Assembly: GCA_044354975.1 (NCBI GenBank)
Contig: JBIKZA010000018.1
Coordinates: forward strand, 1 to 38,211
DNA length: 38,211 bases
Direction of reading: 5' to 3'
Origin: CAIZGX01 sp044354975
GTDB taxonomy: Bacteria > Bacteroidota > Bacteroidia > Flavobacteriales_D > Sanyastnellaceae
Below the pieces are notes generated by a model. It did not search any database. It was not told the origin of the DNA and saw nothing but the letters and a program-made list of their open reading frames with translations. Positions 30,395 through 38,211 of this stretch are shown in pieces; positions within the stretch are counted from its first letter, which is position 1; every line of letters begins with the position of its first letter. A program made the translations under genes and the position numbers.

Positions 30395-32425
30395 ATGTCA
30401 ACATTTCAAGACCAAATACAAGAAGGAATTCCAACAGCATTGCCTGTTGTTCCAACTATGGACGCAGCTATTAACCGCGCTCCCAAGCGAAAAGAAATTC
30501 TTTCAAACGAAGAAAAGGGTTTAGCCTTGCGCAATGCCCTTCGCTATTTCCCTTCGGAATTACACGAAACATTGGCAAAGGAATTTGCTGAAGAGTTAAA
30601 GGCCTACGGACGCATTTACATGCACCGTTATCGTCCGACTTACGACATGTATGCTCGTCCAATTTCTGAATACCCTGCAAAGTGTCAGCAAGCAGCATCC
30701 ATCATGCTCATGATTCAAAACAACTTGGATCCACGCGTGGCACAGCATCCGTATGAATTAATTACTTACGGTGGAAACGGTGCAGTCTTTCAAAACTGGG
30801 CGCAGTATCGTTTGGTGATGAAGTATTTGAGCGAGATGACGGAAGAACAAACGCTCGTGATGTACAGTGGTCATCCAATGGGGCTCTTCCCTTCTAGTCC
30901 ATCTGCGCCGCGTGTTGTGGTAACGAATGGAATGATGATTCCGAATTACAGCAAGCCAGACGATTGGGAAAAATTCAATGCGTTGGGTGTGACGCAATAC
31001 GGACAGATGACTGCGGGATCTTACATGTACATAGGCCCGCAAGGAATCGTTCATGGAACAACCATTACTGTCATGAACGCAGCGCGCATGCTTCGCACTA
31101 AACGCGGAGATAAAACTGTCTATGATCGCGCAGCTGAAGGATTGTTGTTCGTTACTGCTGGATTAGGCGGTATGAGCGGCGCACAGCCCAAAGCCGGTAA
31201 CATTGCAGGATGTGTATCCATTACAGCAGAGGTGAATCCGAAAGCTGCTACGAAACGTTTCGAGCAAGGATGGGTAGATGAGCTTATTGATAACATTGAC
31301 ACTCTTTGCACGCGTGTTCAAGAAGAACTTAAAATAGGAAAAGCACACAGCTTCGCGTTTATTGGAAACATTGTTGAAGTTTGGGAAGTATTCGCGGAAC
31401 GCGGCATTCACATTGACTTAGGTAGTGACCAGACTTCGTTACACAATCCTTGGGCAGGAGGATATTATCCGGTTGGATTATCTTACGAAGAGAGCAATGC
31501 ACTCATGGCTGAAAACCCAAACCTCTTCAAAGAAAAAGTTGAAGAGTCTCTTATTCGTCATGCCGCTGCCGTTCAAAAGCACAGCGAACAAGGCATGTAT
31601 TTCTTTGATTATGGAAATGCATTTTTGTTGGAAGCTTCGCGTGCAGGAGCGAATGTTATGGCCGATGTGCCGACACTTGAGCGCGAGTTTAAATATCCAT
31701 CTTATGTTCAAGATATTCTAGGTCCCCTTTGCTTCGACTACGGATTCGGGCCATTCAGATGGGTATGTGCAAGTGGAAAAGCGGAGGACTTAGATGCAAC
31801 GGATAACATAGCGTTAGAAGTTATGTTGAAGTTGAAAGAAACGGCACCGCTGGAAATTCAACAACAATTAGCCGACAACATTCAATGGATTCGCGAAGCG
31901 AAGAGCAACAAGTTAGTTGTAGGCTCTCAGGCAAGAATTTTATACGCTGATGCGCAAGGACGCATGGAAATGGCTGCTGCTTTCAATAAGGCTATTGGTG
32001 AAGGAAAGATTGGACCTGTTGTTCTCGGAAGAGATCACCACGACGTAAGTGGAACCGATTCGCCTTATCGCGAAACAAGCAACATATACGACGGTTCTCG
32101 ATTCACAGCAGATATGGCGGTGCAGAACTTTGTGGGCGACGCTTTCCGCGGAGCGACATGGGTGAGCATACACAACGGCGGCGGAGTTGGTTGGGGCGAA
32201 GTAATAAACGGTGGATTCGGAATGTTCCTCGACGGCAGTGAAGCGTGCGATAAGAAGCTACGCAGCATGTTGCATTGGGACGTGAATAATGGGATAGCAC
32301 GCAGAAGTTGGGCGCGCAACAAAGAGGCGGTATTCGCTATTGAGCGTGCTATGGAGCAAGAGCCGTTGTTGAAAGTTACCCTTCCACAAGAAGTGAAAAT
32401 TTCATTGGACTCTTTTATTCACTAG
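30395..32425 (+). CDS. hutU: Urocanate hydratase
   Basis: Converts urocanate to imidazolonepropionate in histidine breakdown, using bound NAD+ as electrophile. The 676 residues include ELITYGGNGAVFQNWAQYRL, MYSGHPMGLFPS, MTAGSYMYIGPQGIVHGTT, the NAD-binding VTAGLGGMSGAQPKAG, IDLGSDQTSLHNPWAGGYYP, and GPFRWVCASGKAEDLDATD. It is the long urocanase form found in Bacteroidota. hutH, hutI and hutG are not in the window. Its last 11 bases overlap the converging neighbour. Confidence 0.97.
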   Translation: MSTFQDQIQEGIPTALPVVPTMDAAINRAPKRKEILSNEEKGLALRNALRYFPSELHETLAKEFAEELKAYGRIYMHRYRPTYDMYARPISEYPAKCQQAASIMLMIQNNLDPRVAQHPYELITYGGNGAVFQNWAQYRLVMKYLSEMTEEQTLVMYSGHPMGLFPSSPSAPRVVVTNGMMIPNYSKPDDWEKFNALGVTQYGQMTAGSYMYIGPQGIVHGTTITVMNAARMLRTKRGDKTVYDRAAEGLLFVTAGLGGMSGAQPKAGNIAGCVSITAEVNPKAATKRFEQGWVDELIDNIDTLCTRVQEELKIGKAHSFAFIGNIVEVWEVFAERGIHIDLGSDQTSLHNPWAGGYYPVGLSYEESNALMAENPNLFKEKVEESLIRHAAAVQKHSEQGMYFFDYGNAFLLEASRAGANVMADVPTLEREFKYPSYVQDILGPLCFDYGFGPFRWVCASGKAEDLDATDNIALEVMLKLKETAPLEIQQQLADNIQWIREAKSNKLVVGSQARILYADAQGRMEMAAAFNKAIGEGKIGPVVLGRDHHDVSGTDSPYRETSNIYDGSRFTADMAVQNFVGDAFRGATWVSIHNGGGVGWGEVINGGFGMFLDGSEACDKKLRSMLHWDVNNGIARRSWARNKEAVFAIERAMEQEPLLKVTLPQEVKISLDSFIH

Positions 32426-32846
32426 CTACTCCTTTCACAACAGGAACAGCCGGTTCAATGGTATCCTGATATACAGGACCTACATATTCTTCGTCGTAAG
32501 CAAGTGCGATATTCAACATATAAAAAACGTTGAACAAGCAAACCAAAAGGGCGTCTGTGTTCGTGCGTTTTCCGAATGATTGTGCCAATTGAACCAACAC
32601 TTTAAATCCGAAGAAAACATTCAACACAGGAATAGCGAAATACCAGGCATGCTTGGCTGGTCTTCCAATGATTCTCATGATAATTATCAAGTCCCAACCT
32701 GGAACAAAGGCTGCTTCAATGGGCTGATTGGCCTTAGCAAATAGTTTCATTTTTGAAACAAATCCGACAAGGATAATAAATCCTGCGATTAGAATGAGAT
32801 GGGGCTGTTTCGCCCAGATCTCTTGCAAAGCGATAGTTAAGTTCAT
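32415..32846 (-). CDS. DUF5684-like integral membrane protein
   Basis: Predicted inner-membrane protein of 143 residues with several hydrophobic segments (HLILIAGFIILVGFV, HAWYFAIPVLNVFFGFKVLV, LVCLFNVFYMLNIALAY). The arrangement AAFVPGWDLIIIMRIIGRP, then FAIPVLNVFFGFKVLVQLAQ and FGK, fits DUF5684, also seen fused to signal peptidase I in this phylum. No function is known. There is no clear promoter; the 169-base gap upstream (32847-33015) holds no gene I can recognise. Confidence 0.75.
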   Translation of the reverse strand: MNLTIALQEIWAKQPHLILIAGFIILVGFVSKMKLFAKANQPIEAAFVPGWDLIIIMRIIGRPAKHAWYFAIPVLNVFFGFKVLVQLAQSFGKRTNTDALLVCLFNVFYMLNIALAYDEEYVGPVYQDTIEPAVPVVKGVASE

Positions 32847-33015
32847 GATAATATAAGTTAGGTGCTTGAAAGACGTGACAATCTATTTTAAGTTGCCTCA
32901 AGCTTCTTCAATCGGGGCCTGATAATAATCAAAATTTCAAATTCTGCCTGAAGATTGTAATGAAAGAGGCAATGGAAGAACAGCTCTGAAGAATAATTCA
33001 TAATTTCACCCACCC

Positions 33016-34050
33016 ATGAACGTTAAATCCATTCATTCCTTCGACGAAATACAGTCCATTCTTACACAAGAAGTGGCATCTCACTCTGCAACATTCATTT
33101 TGTGCGACAGCAATACGAACGAGCACTGCGTGAGCTTTCTGCTTGAAACAATACCAGCGCTGAACAATGTTCCTATCATTGAAATTCCGGAAGGGGAAGA
33201 AAGTAAATCGCTCGAAATTGTTGGACAACTCTACGAAGAGTTGCTTCATCACAATGCAGACAGACAATCGCTTCTTCTTAATGTAGGCGGAGGAGTAATC
33301 TCTGATATCGGGGGGTTCGTAGCCTCTACCTTCAAACGTGGAATAGACTTCATTAACATCCCAACCACGGTTATGGCGCAAGTAGATGCTGCCATGGGCG
33401 GAAAGTGCGGAATTGATCTTATGTCTGTAAAAAACGCCGTTGGACTTTTTAGTTGGCCGAAAAGTGTCCTTGTTTTTACTGGATTCCTCAATACGCTTCC
33501 AGAGAAAGAATTGAAATCAGGGTTTGCAGAAATGCTCAAACATGCGCTTATTGCCGATGCTGAATATTGGGAAGCTTTGTCACATGTAGATCCCAAAGAT
33601 GCCGCGCACATTGCTGTCTTCGTGAAACGATCGAACGAAATAAAATCAGATATCACGAAACAAGACCCGAATGAACATTCGGTTCGAAAAAAATTGAATT
33701 ACGGACACACGTTTGGACATGCGATTGAATCTTTCTTTCTTTCAAAATCAGAACCAATTACGCATGGAAATGCTGTCGCATGGGGAATGGTTTTCGAGAA
33801 TAGAATTGCAGTGAAATTGGGCATTCTCGGCACTTCCTTGGCGCAAACCATAGAGACACGTATTCTCGATATTTTCGAACCGCTGCCTTCATTCAACGAA
33901 GAAGAAACGGAGATCGTCTTTCAATTTTTGCTGAACGACAAAAAGAATACAAAAGGCTTATTCCATTTTTCCCTCATCCAAAATATTGGCGATTGTCTTA
34001 TTCAGGTTGAAGTCAGCGAAGAAATTGCCCGCGAGGTAATTTCGGTTTAA
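33016..34050 (+). CDS. aroB: 3-dehydroquinate synthase
   Basis: Second step of the shikimate pathway: cyclises DAHP to 3-dehydroquinate with NAD+ and a divalent metal. The 344 residues contain EIPEGEESKSLE, NVGGGVISDIGGFVAST (NAD site), PTTVMAQVDAAMGGKCGID, KNAVGLF, and the metal ligands in LNYGHTFGHAIE and ITHGNAVAWGM. Slightly short compared with the usual 350-370 residues but complete. It is followed by valS after 61 bases; a possible valS -7 box suggests separate transcription. Confidence 0.95.
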   Translation: MNVKSIHSFDEIQSILTQEVASHSATFILCDSNTNEHCVSFLLETIPALNNVPIIEIPEGEESKSLEIVGQLYEELLHHNADRQSLLLNVGGGVISDIGGFVASTFKRGIDFINIPTTVMAQVDAAMGGKCGIDLMSVKNAVGLFSWPKSVLVFTGFLNTLPEKELKSGFAEMLKHALIADAEYWEALSHVDPKDAAHIAVFVKRSNEIKSDITKQDPNEHSVRKKLNYGHTFGHAIESFFLSKSEPITHGNAVAWGMVFENRIAVKLGILGTSLAQTIETRILDIFEPLPSFNEEETEIVFQFLLNDKKNTKGLFHFSLIQNIGDCLIQVEVSEEIAREVISV

Positions 34051-34085
34051 TCGATATTTTCCCGCTGAAGTTGAGGGGAGGTGCT

Positions 34086-34093
34086 TAAATTTG
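34086..34093 (+). promoter_or_regulatory. Putative -7 element for valS
   Basis: TAAATTTG, a complete match to TAnnTTTG, 18 bases before the valS ATG at 34112. A TTG at 34071-34073 is only 12 bases upstream, too close for a normal -33 element. Confidence 0.4.
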
Positions 34094-34111
34094 CATCTTC
34101 ATTCAACACAC

Positions 34112-36724
34112 ATGGAAATTCCAAGCAAATACTCTCCGAACGAGACGGAAGACCGCATTTACGCAATGTGGCTAGAGAAGAAGGTTTTTAAATCTCTTCC
34201 TAACGACAAGCCCGCGTACACGATTGTTATTCCTCCGCCGAATGTTACAGGAGTCTTGCACATGGGACACATGTTGAATAACACCATTCAAGATTTACTT
34301 ATTCGTCGTGCACGGATGCGCGGCTTCAACGCATGCTGGGTGCCGGGTACAGACCACGCCTCTATTGCTACTGAAGCGAAAGTGGTTCAGAAACTGCGCA
34401 AAGAAGGAATCAAGAAATCTGATCTTTCTCGCGATGCATTCTTAGAGCACGCATGGGAATGGACACACAAGCACGGCGGAATTATTCTTGATCAATTGAA
34501 GAAGTTAGGCGCAAGCTGCGATTGGGATCGCACACGCTTCACCATGGATCCGAAATATTACGAAAGCGTAATCGATTGCTTCATTGACCTACATAAAAAA
34601 GGAAAAATCTACCGCGGTGAACGCATGATCAATTGGGATCCTGCTGCGCTTACTGCCTTATCAGACGAAGAAGTAATACACAAGGAAATACAATCGAAAT
34701 TGTATTTCTTGAAATATCAGATTGAAGGAACGAATGAATTTCTAACCGTAGCCACTACGCGTCCGGAAACCATTCTAGGAGACACCGCTGTTTGCGTGAA
34801 TCCAAGAGACGAGCGCTACACGCACCTTCATGGAAAGCGCGTAATTGTTCCATTGGTGAACCGCTCTGTTCCTGTAATTGCCGATGAATATGTTGAAATC
34901 GAATTCGGAACAGGTTGCTTGAAAGTGACTCCAGCGCACGATCAAAACGACTTTATGTTGGGTGAAAAATTCCAACTGGAAGTGATTAATATGATGAATG
35001 CCGATGGAACCATTTCGGAAGCAGGAGGCATGTACATTGGGCAAGAACGCTTTGCTGTTCGTGATCAAATTGCGAAAGATTTAGACGCTGCCGGATTGCT
35101 AGCCAAGACGGAAGAGCACCTCAATAAAGTTGGATATTCAGAACGCACCGATGTGGTTATTGAACCGCGTTTGTCTTTGCAGTGGTTCGTTGACATGAAA
35201 GACCTGAGCAAGCCTGCTTTGGAAAACGTCATGAACGACACCATTCGTTTCTTCCCCCCGAAATTCAAGAACTCGTATCGCAACTGGATGGAGAACATCA
35301 AAGACTGGTGTATCTCTCGTCAATTGTGGTGGGGACATCGCATTCCCGCATTCTATGCGCCTGACGGAAGTTTTGAAGTTGCTAAAAATATTGAAGACGC
35401 AGTTGCGCAGTTTCAAACCAAAGGCGCTTCATGGAGTGCTTCAGATTTGAAGCAAGACGAAGACGTTTTGGACACTTGGTTCAGCTCTTGGTTGTGGCCA
35501 ATTAGTGTGTTCGACGGATTCTATTCGAAAGAAGAATTAGACTACTACTACCCGACTGCCGACTTAGTAACGGCTCCAGAAATTATGTTCTTCTGGGTGG
35601 CTAGAATGATCGTGGCGGGATATGAGTACGTGGGGGATTTTCCTTTCAAAAACGTTTACTACACCGGTATCGTTCGCGATAAGCAAGGAAGAAAGATGAG
35701 TAAGTCATTGGGGAATTCTCCCGATCCAATTGAGTTGATGCAACAGTTCGGTGCCGACGGCGTTCGCGTGGGAATGTTGCTTTCTTCTCCTGCAGGAAAC
35801 GACCTTCCTTTCGATGAATCGTTGTGTGAGCAAGGAAGAAACTTTGCCAATAAAATTTGGAACGCTTTCCGTTTGGTGAAGAGCTGGGAAGAGAAGATTG
35901 ATGCTTCACTTGAGCAACCTGAATCTTCTGCCATTGCAGTGAAGTGGATGAACAATCGCTTCGAGCAAGTGCTTGCAGACATGGAAGACGGATATGATAA
36001 GTTCCGTATTAGCGAAGTGTTGATGCAGACGTACAAATTAATTTGGGACGACTTCTGCGCTTGGTATTTGGAAATGGCTAAGCCATCTTACGGAAAAGGA
36101 ATCGATTCGAAAACATACAACGACACGCTTGATATTTTCCAAAATTTATTGAAAGTGTTGCATCCGTTTATGCCTTTCCTAACTGAAGAAATGTGGCAAC
36201 ACATGGCATCGTGGCAGAGCGAATCGGAAATGATTTGTATTGCGAATTGGCCAGCAGCGAAGAGCTTCGACACGAACATTCAAAAAGAATTTGAAGAGTT
36301 TGAGCAGTTGGTTACCGAAGTTCGCAACGTCCGCAAAAAACAAAACCTTCCTAACAAAGAAGCCTTGGTTGTTTCATTCATGAAAACAGCAAATAGAAAT
36401 AGCTCTTTCGATGCAGCATTCGCACATTTGTGCAACATCTCTGAATTGAATGAAGTGTCTGAAAAGATGAATCCTTCCTTCAACTTCATGGTGAATGGCG
36501 TTGAATATTTCATTCCATATACAGCCTCTGTAGACGTTGAAGCAGAGCAAGCGAAGATGAAAGAAGAGCTTGCTTACCTCGAAGGATTCTTGAAGTCTGT
36601 TGAGTCGAAGCTTTCGAATGAACGATTCGTAAACAACGCACCGGCTGCTGTTTTGGACGGAGAAAGAAAAAAGCAATCAGACGCGATGAGCAAGATCGCT
36701 GCGATTAAAGAACAGCTCGGATAA
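34112..36724 (+). CDS. valS: Valine-tRNA ligase
   Basis: Charges tRNA-Val and edits threonine. The 870 residues start MEIPSKYSPNETEDRIYAMW; an in-frame TTG at 34091 is not preferred. The HIGH motif is HMGH (50-53) in PPPNVTGVLHMGHMLN. The editing domain holds TTRPETILGDTAVCV, the signature DVLDTWFSSWLWP is present, and KMSKS is at 528-532. A C-terminal coiled coil (KMKEELAYLEGFLKSVESKL) ends the protein, as in bacterial ValRS. Complete, with nothing unusual. Confidence 0.97.
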   Translation: MEIPSKYSPNETEDRIYAMWLEKKVFKSLPNDKPAYTIVIPPPNVTGVLHMGHMLNNTIQDLLIRRARMRGFNACWVPGTDHASIATEAKVVQKLRKEGIKKSDLSRDAFLEHAWEWTHKHGGIILDQLKKLGASCDWDRTRFTMDPKYYESVIDCFIDLHKKGKIYRGERMINWDPAALTALSDEEVIHKEIQSKLYFLKYQIEGTNEFLTVATTRPETILGDTAVCVNPRDERYTHLHGKRVIVPLVNRSVPVIADEYVEIEFGTGCLKVTPAHDQNDFMLGEKFQLEVINMMNADGTISEAGGMYIGQERFAVRDQIAKDLDAAGLLAKTEEHLNKVGYSERTDVVIEPRLSLQWFVDMKDLSKPALENVMNDTIRFFPPKFKNSYRNWMENIKDWCISRQLWWGHRIPAFYAPDGSFEVAKNIEDAVAQFQTKGASWSASDLKQDEDVLDTWFSSWLWPISVFDGFYSKEELDYYYPTADLVTAPEIMFFWVARMIVAGYEYVGDFPFKNVYYTGIVRDKQGRKMSKSLGNSPDPIELMQQFGADGVRVGMLLSSPAGNDLPFDESLCEQGRNFANKIWNAFRLVKSWEEKIDASLEQPESSAIAVKWMNNRFEQVLADMEDGYDKFRISEVLMQTYKLIWDDFCAWYLEMAKPSYGKGIDSKTYNDTLDIFQNLLKVLHPFMPFLTEEMWQHMASWQSESEMICIANWPAAKSFDTNIQKEFEEFEQLVTEVRNVRKKQNLPNKEALVVSFMKTANRNSSFDAAFAHLCNISELNEVSEKMNPSFNFMVNGVEYFIPYTASVDVEAEQAKMKEELAYLEGFLKSVESKLSNERFVNNAPAAVLDGERKKQSDAMSKIAAIKEQLG

Positions 36725-36730
36725 TAGAAA

Positions 36731-37477
36731 TTATTTTTTTTGTGTTGAAATGAAATCGCGAACGATTTTCTTTTCAGCGAAAGCTCTATTCCAACTGTCG
36801 TGTTTGACATCTGGAAAAGAAATGAGGTGAACATGCGTGTTCACCTTTTTTGTTGCGTTCACCATGCGAACTGAATTCTCAAAAGGCACTACGTTATCGG
36901 CCTCGCCATGAAAGGCCCACACGGCGGTTTGCGTATTGTTCTTCGTTTGTGCAATATCTCCGCCACCGCAAACCGGCATTGCTGAAGCAAAGCGATACGG
37001 CTGACGCGCAATGTATTCCCACGTGCCATATCCGCCCATGCTCAGTCCCACAATGTACATACGCGTGGTATCAATCATTGTCGAATTCGCTACCAATGAA
37101 TCAATGCCGCGCATAAGTACCTGCATGGGCCATGTCGGATTTTTTTTCATCGTGTGAACAACAGCCTTCCAATCGACATCGGTCCAACGCTGATCGCTCG
37201 GACATTGCGGTGCCCACAAAACATAGTGTTCCAATCCCGCAGACTTTAGCGTTTGCATGAGCACTGGAAATCCCACTTTCGTCTGCGCAACATTGTCGCT
37301 TCCGCGCTCTCCCGCGCCGTGTAAAAACAGGATAAAAGGCAATCGCGCTTCGTAGTCTCCGCCTACAACAAACTCTTGAAAAGGTAATTTCTTTCCATTT
37401 GAAACAAGAAATTTCGCCTGCTGCGCTTGGGTTTCAGCAAGAATAAGCAAGCATACAACTAGAAAAAAACCTCTCAT
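36731..37477 (-). CDS. Exported alpha/beta-hydrolase (esterase/phospholipase-like)
   Basis: Secreted serine hydrolase of 248 residues. A signal peptide ends ETQAQ. The oxyanion segment is FILFLHGAGERGSDN, the nucleophile elbow is GLSMGGYGTW, and the acid and base are likely in HGEADNVVP and VKHDSWNRAF, a complete Ser-Asp-His triad. It resembles the dienelactone/prolyl-oligopeptidase-like esterases often linked to polysaccharide or ester degradation; the substrate is unknown. The stop lies six bases from the valS stop. TATCTTTG (37516-37509) on the minus strand is a candidate -7 box. Confidence 0.85.
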   Translation of the reverse strand: MRGFFLVVCLLILAETQAQQAKFLVSNGKKLPFQEFVVGGDYEARLPFILFLHGAGERGSDNVAQTKVGFPVLMQTLKSAGLEHYVLWAPQCPSDQRWTDVDWKAVVHTMKKNPTWPMQVLMRGIDSLVANSTMIDTTRMYIVGLSMGGYGTWEYIARQPYRFASAMPVCGGGDIAQTKNNTQTAVWAFHGEADNVVPFENSVRMVNATKKVNTHVHLISFPDVKHDSWNRAFAEKKIVRDFISTQKK

Positions 37478-37572
37478 AGGAATGAAATTTTTGTTCGGAT
37501 ATGATGCTCAAAGATAGCACGCTCACAGACCAACACCACTTCGCCTTTCGTTTGAAAAAGAAAACAACAGTT

Positions 37573-38211
37573 ATGAAAACGACTCGCACCCTTTTCAAAA
37601 CACTCGATGAAGTGGTTTTTGAAACACGAAACAAAATGTATGGAGCTTATACGCTTCGCAAGAATTACGGACGCAGAACGTTGCTCTCCACTGCCATGGG
37701 AATATGCTTAGTCTCCGGATTTCTCTTCGCTCTAACCCTTTCCAACAAAGCCATTGAGAAAAAAGCACCAGAAGTACAGATGACACAATTGGCAACGGTT
37801 CGGTTGGACCAGATAAAAATTCAACCTAAAAAAGAACCGAAGAAAGGATCTCTCGTGCAGAAAACACAGGGAGGCGGCGCAGAAAACCGCACCGTGACAA
37901 TTGTAGATAACACCTCCAAAAAAACGAATGTCTTTTCGCGATTCGGTGGAATTGGTCTCGGTGGCGACGACGATGATTTCTTCGGATTTCCTGAGGAACC
38001 CAATTTCACTGTGGACACCACAACCGTGAAAAAGAAAAAAAATAACAATTTCAAAACATTCGCTCAATTCATGCCTGAATATCCCGGCGGCATCTCTGAA
38101 CTTTATGCATTTCTTCAAGAAAACATCTATTATCCAGAGCGTATGAAAAACCTCGAGATTGAAGGCACTGTCTACGTTTCCTTTGTTATTGAAGAAGACG
38201 GAAGCATCTCT
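37573..38211 (+). CDS. TonB family energy transducer (partial, C-terminus outside window)
   Basis: Couples the inner-membrane proton gradient to outer-membrane transport. 213 codons are visible with no stop. The N-terminus holds RNKMYGAYTLRKNYGRR, the cytoplasmic motif of Bacteroidota TonB homologues, then one membrane segment (about 38-56, AMGICLVSGFLFALTL), a Lys/Pro-containing linker, and the start of the TonB C-terminal domain (PEYPGGISELYAFLQENIYY, then IEGTVYVSFVIEEDGSI). A patch GGIGLGGDDDDFFGF lies in the linker. The reading frame is open back to ATG codons at 37501 and 37504, so the start is uncertain; 37573 best fits the family. Confidence 0.88.
   Translation, partial: MKTTRTLFKTLDEVVFETRNKMYGAYTLRKNYGRRTLLSTAMGICLVSGFLFALTLSNKAIEKKAPEVQMTQLATVRLDQIKIQPKKEPKKGSLVQKTQGGGAENRTVTIVDNTSKKTNVFSRFGGIGLGGDDDDFFGFPEEPNFTVDTTTVKKKKNNNFKTFAQFMPEYPGGISELYAFLQENIYYPERMKNLEIEGTVYVSFVIEEDGSIS

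Noticed and set aside
36721..36740. ATAAT-AGAA-ATTAT followed by T at the valS end
   Set aside because: It looks like a terminator in outline, but the five-base stem has no G-C pair and is probably too unstable.
1..38211. Mobile elements, CRISPR arrays, prophage, or a defence or biosynthetic island
   Set aside because: No transposase, integrase, spaced direct repeats or anomalous gene block was found. Almost every gene is a conserved chromosomal function.

Overview
The window reads as ordinary chromosome from a member of the Bacteroidota, most likely class Flavobacteriia. The evidence is a type B succinate dehydrogenase with a single SdhC cytochrome b, a type 9 secretion C-terminal sorting domain, a serine-palmitoyltransferase-like enzyme, and lineage-restricted families (DUF4835, IPExxxVDY, DUF5522, Bacteroidota-type RNA polymerase omega, BBP2-type porin). 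Ribosome binding sites are weak or absent, and several promoters resemble the Bacteroidota type (TTTG, about 17-22 bases, then TAnnTTTG). I see no insertion sequences, prophage, CRISPR arrays, rRNA or tRNA genes, or long repeats. Coding density is very high and no gene-free stretch exceeds about 190 bases.

Layout. 1-3256 (minus): sdhC-sdhA-sdhB, with sdhB running off the left edge. 3444-6056 (minus): rplM-rpsI, then a terminator-like hairpin, then rpsB-tsf, with a clear terminator after tsf. 6196-13084 (minus): bamD-rpoZ, a terminator, then coaBC-DUF4835-recN-truB-queA, a synteny block familiar from Bacteroidota. 13216-15385 (plus): an alpha-oxoamine synthase and a T9SS-sorted Reeler-like protein. 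15450-19652 (minus): a cyclophilin lipoprotein overlapping pheS, then pdhA-pdhC behind their own promoter. 19715-21403: small envelope or unknown genes and a Fur-family regulator. 21588-28216: ftsZ (plus, away from the dcw cluster), metG (minus), an LD-carboxypeptidase, IPExxxVDY and pyk (plus). 28203-32846: a D-cysteine desulfhydrase/ACC-deaminase-like gene (minus), a plus-strand unit of DUF5522, porin and hutU, and a DUF5684-like membrane protein (minus). 33016-38211: aroB, valS, an exported esterase (minus) and a truncated TonB-family gene at the right edge.

Most genes are housekeeping: TCA cycle and pyruvate entry (sdh, pdh, pyk), translation (ribosomal proteins, EF-Ts, three aminoacyl-tRNA synthetases, queA, truB), coenzyme A, aromatic amino acids, DNA repair, division and envelope biogenesis. 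I found no clearly new multi-gene system. The best leads are a CX4CH haem-like motif in the T9SS protein, a Fur homologue without the usual CxxC next to an inverted-repeat-rich intergenic region, a porin-urocanase pair without other hut genes, terminators inside opposing genes or over a stop codon, and -7 elements so close to start codons that leaderless mRNAs are plausible.
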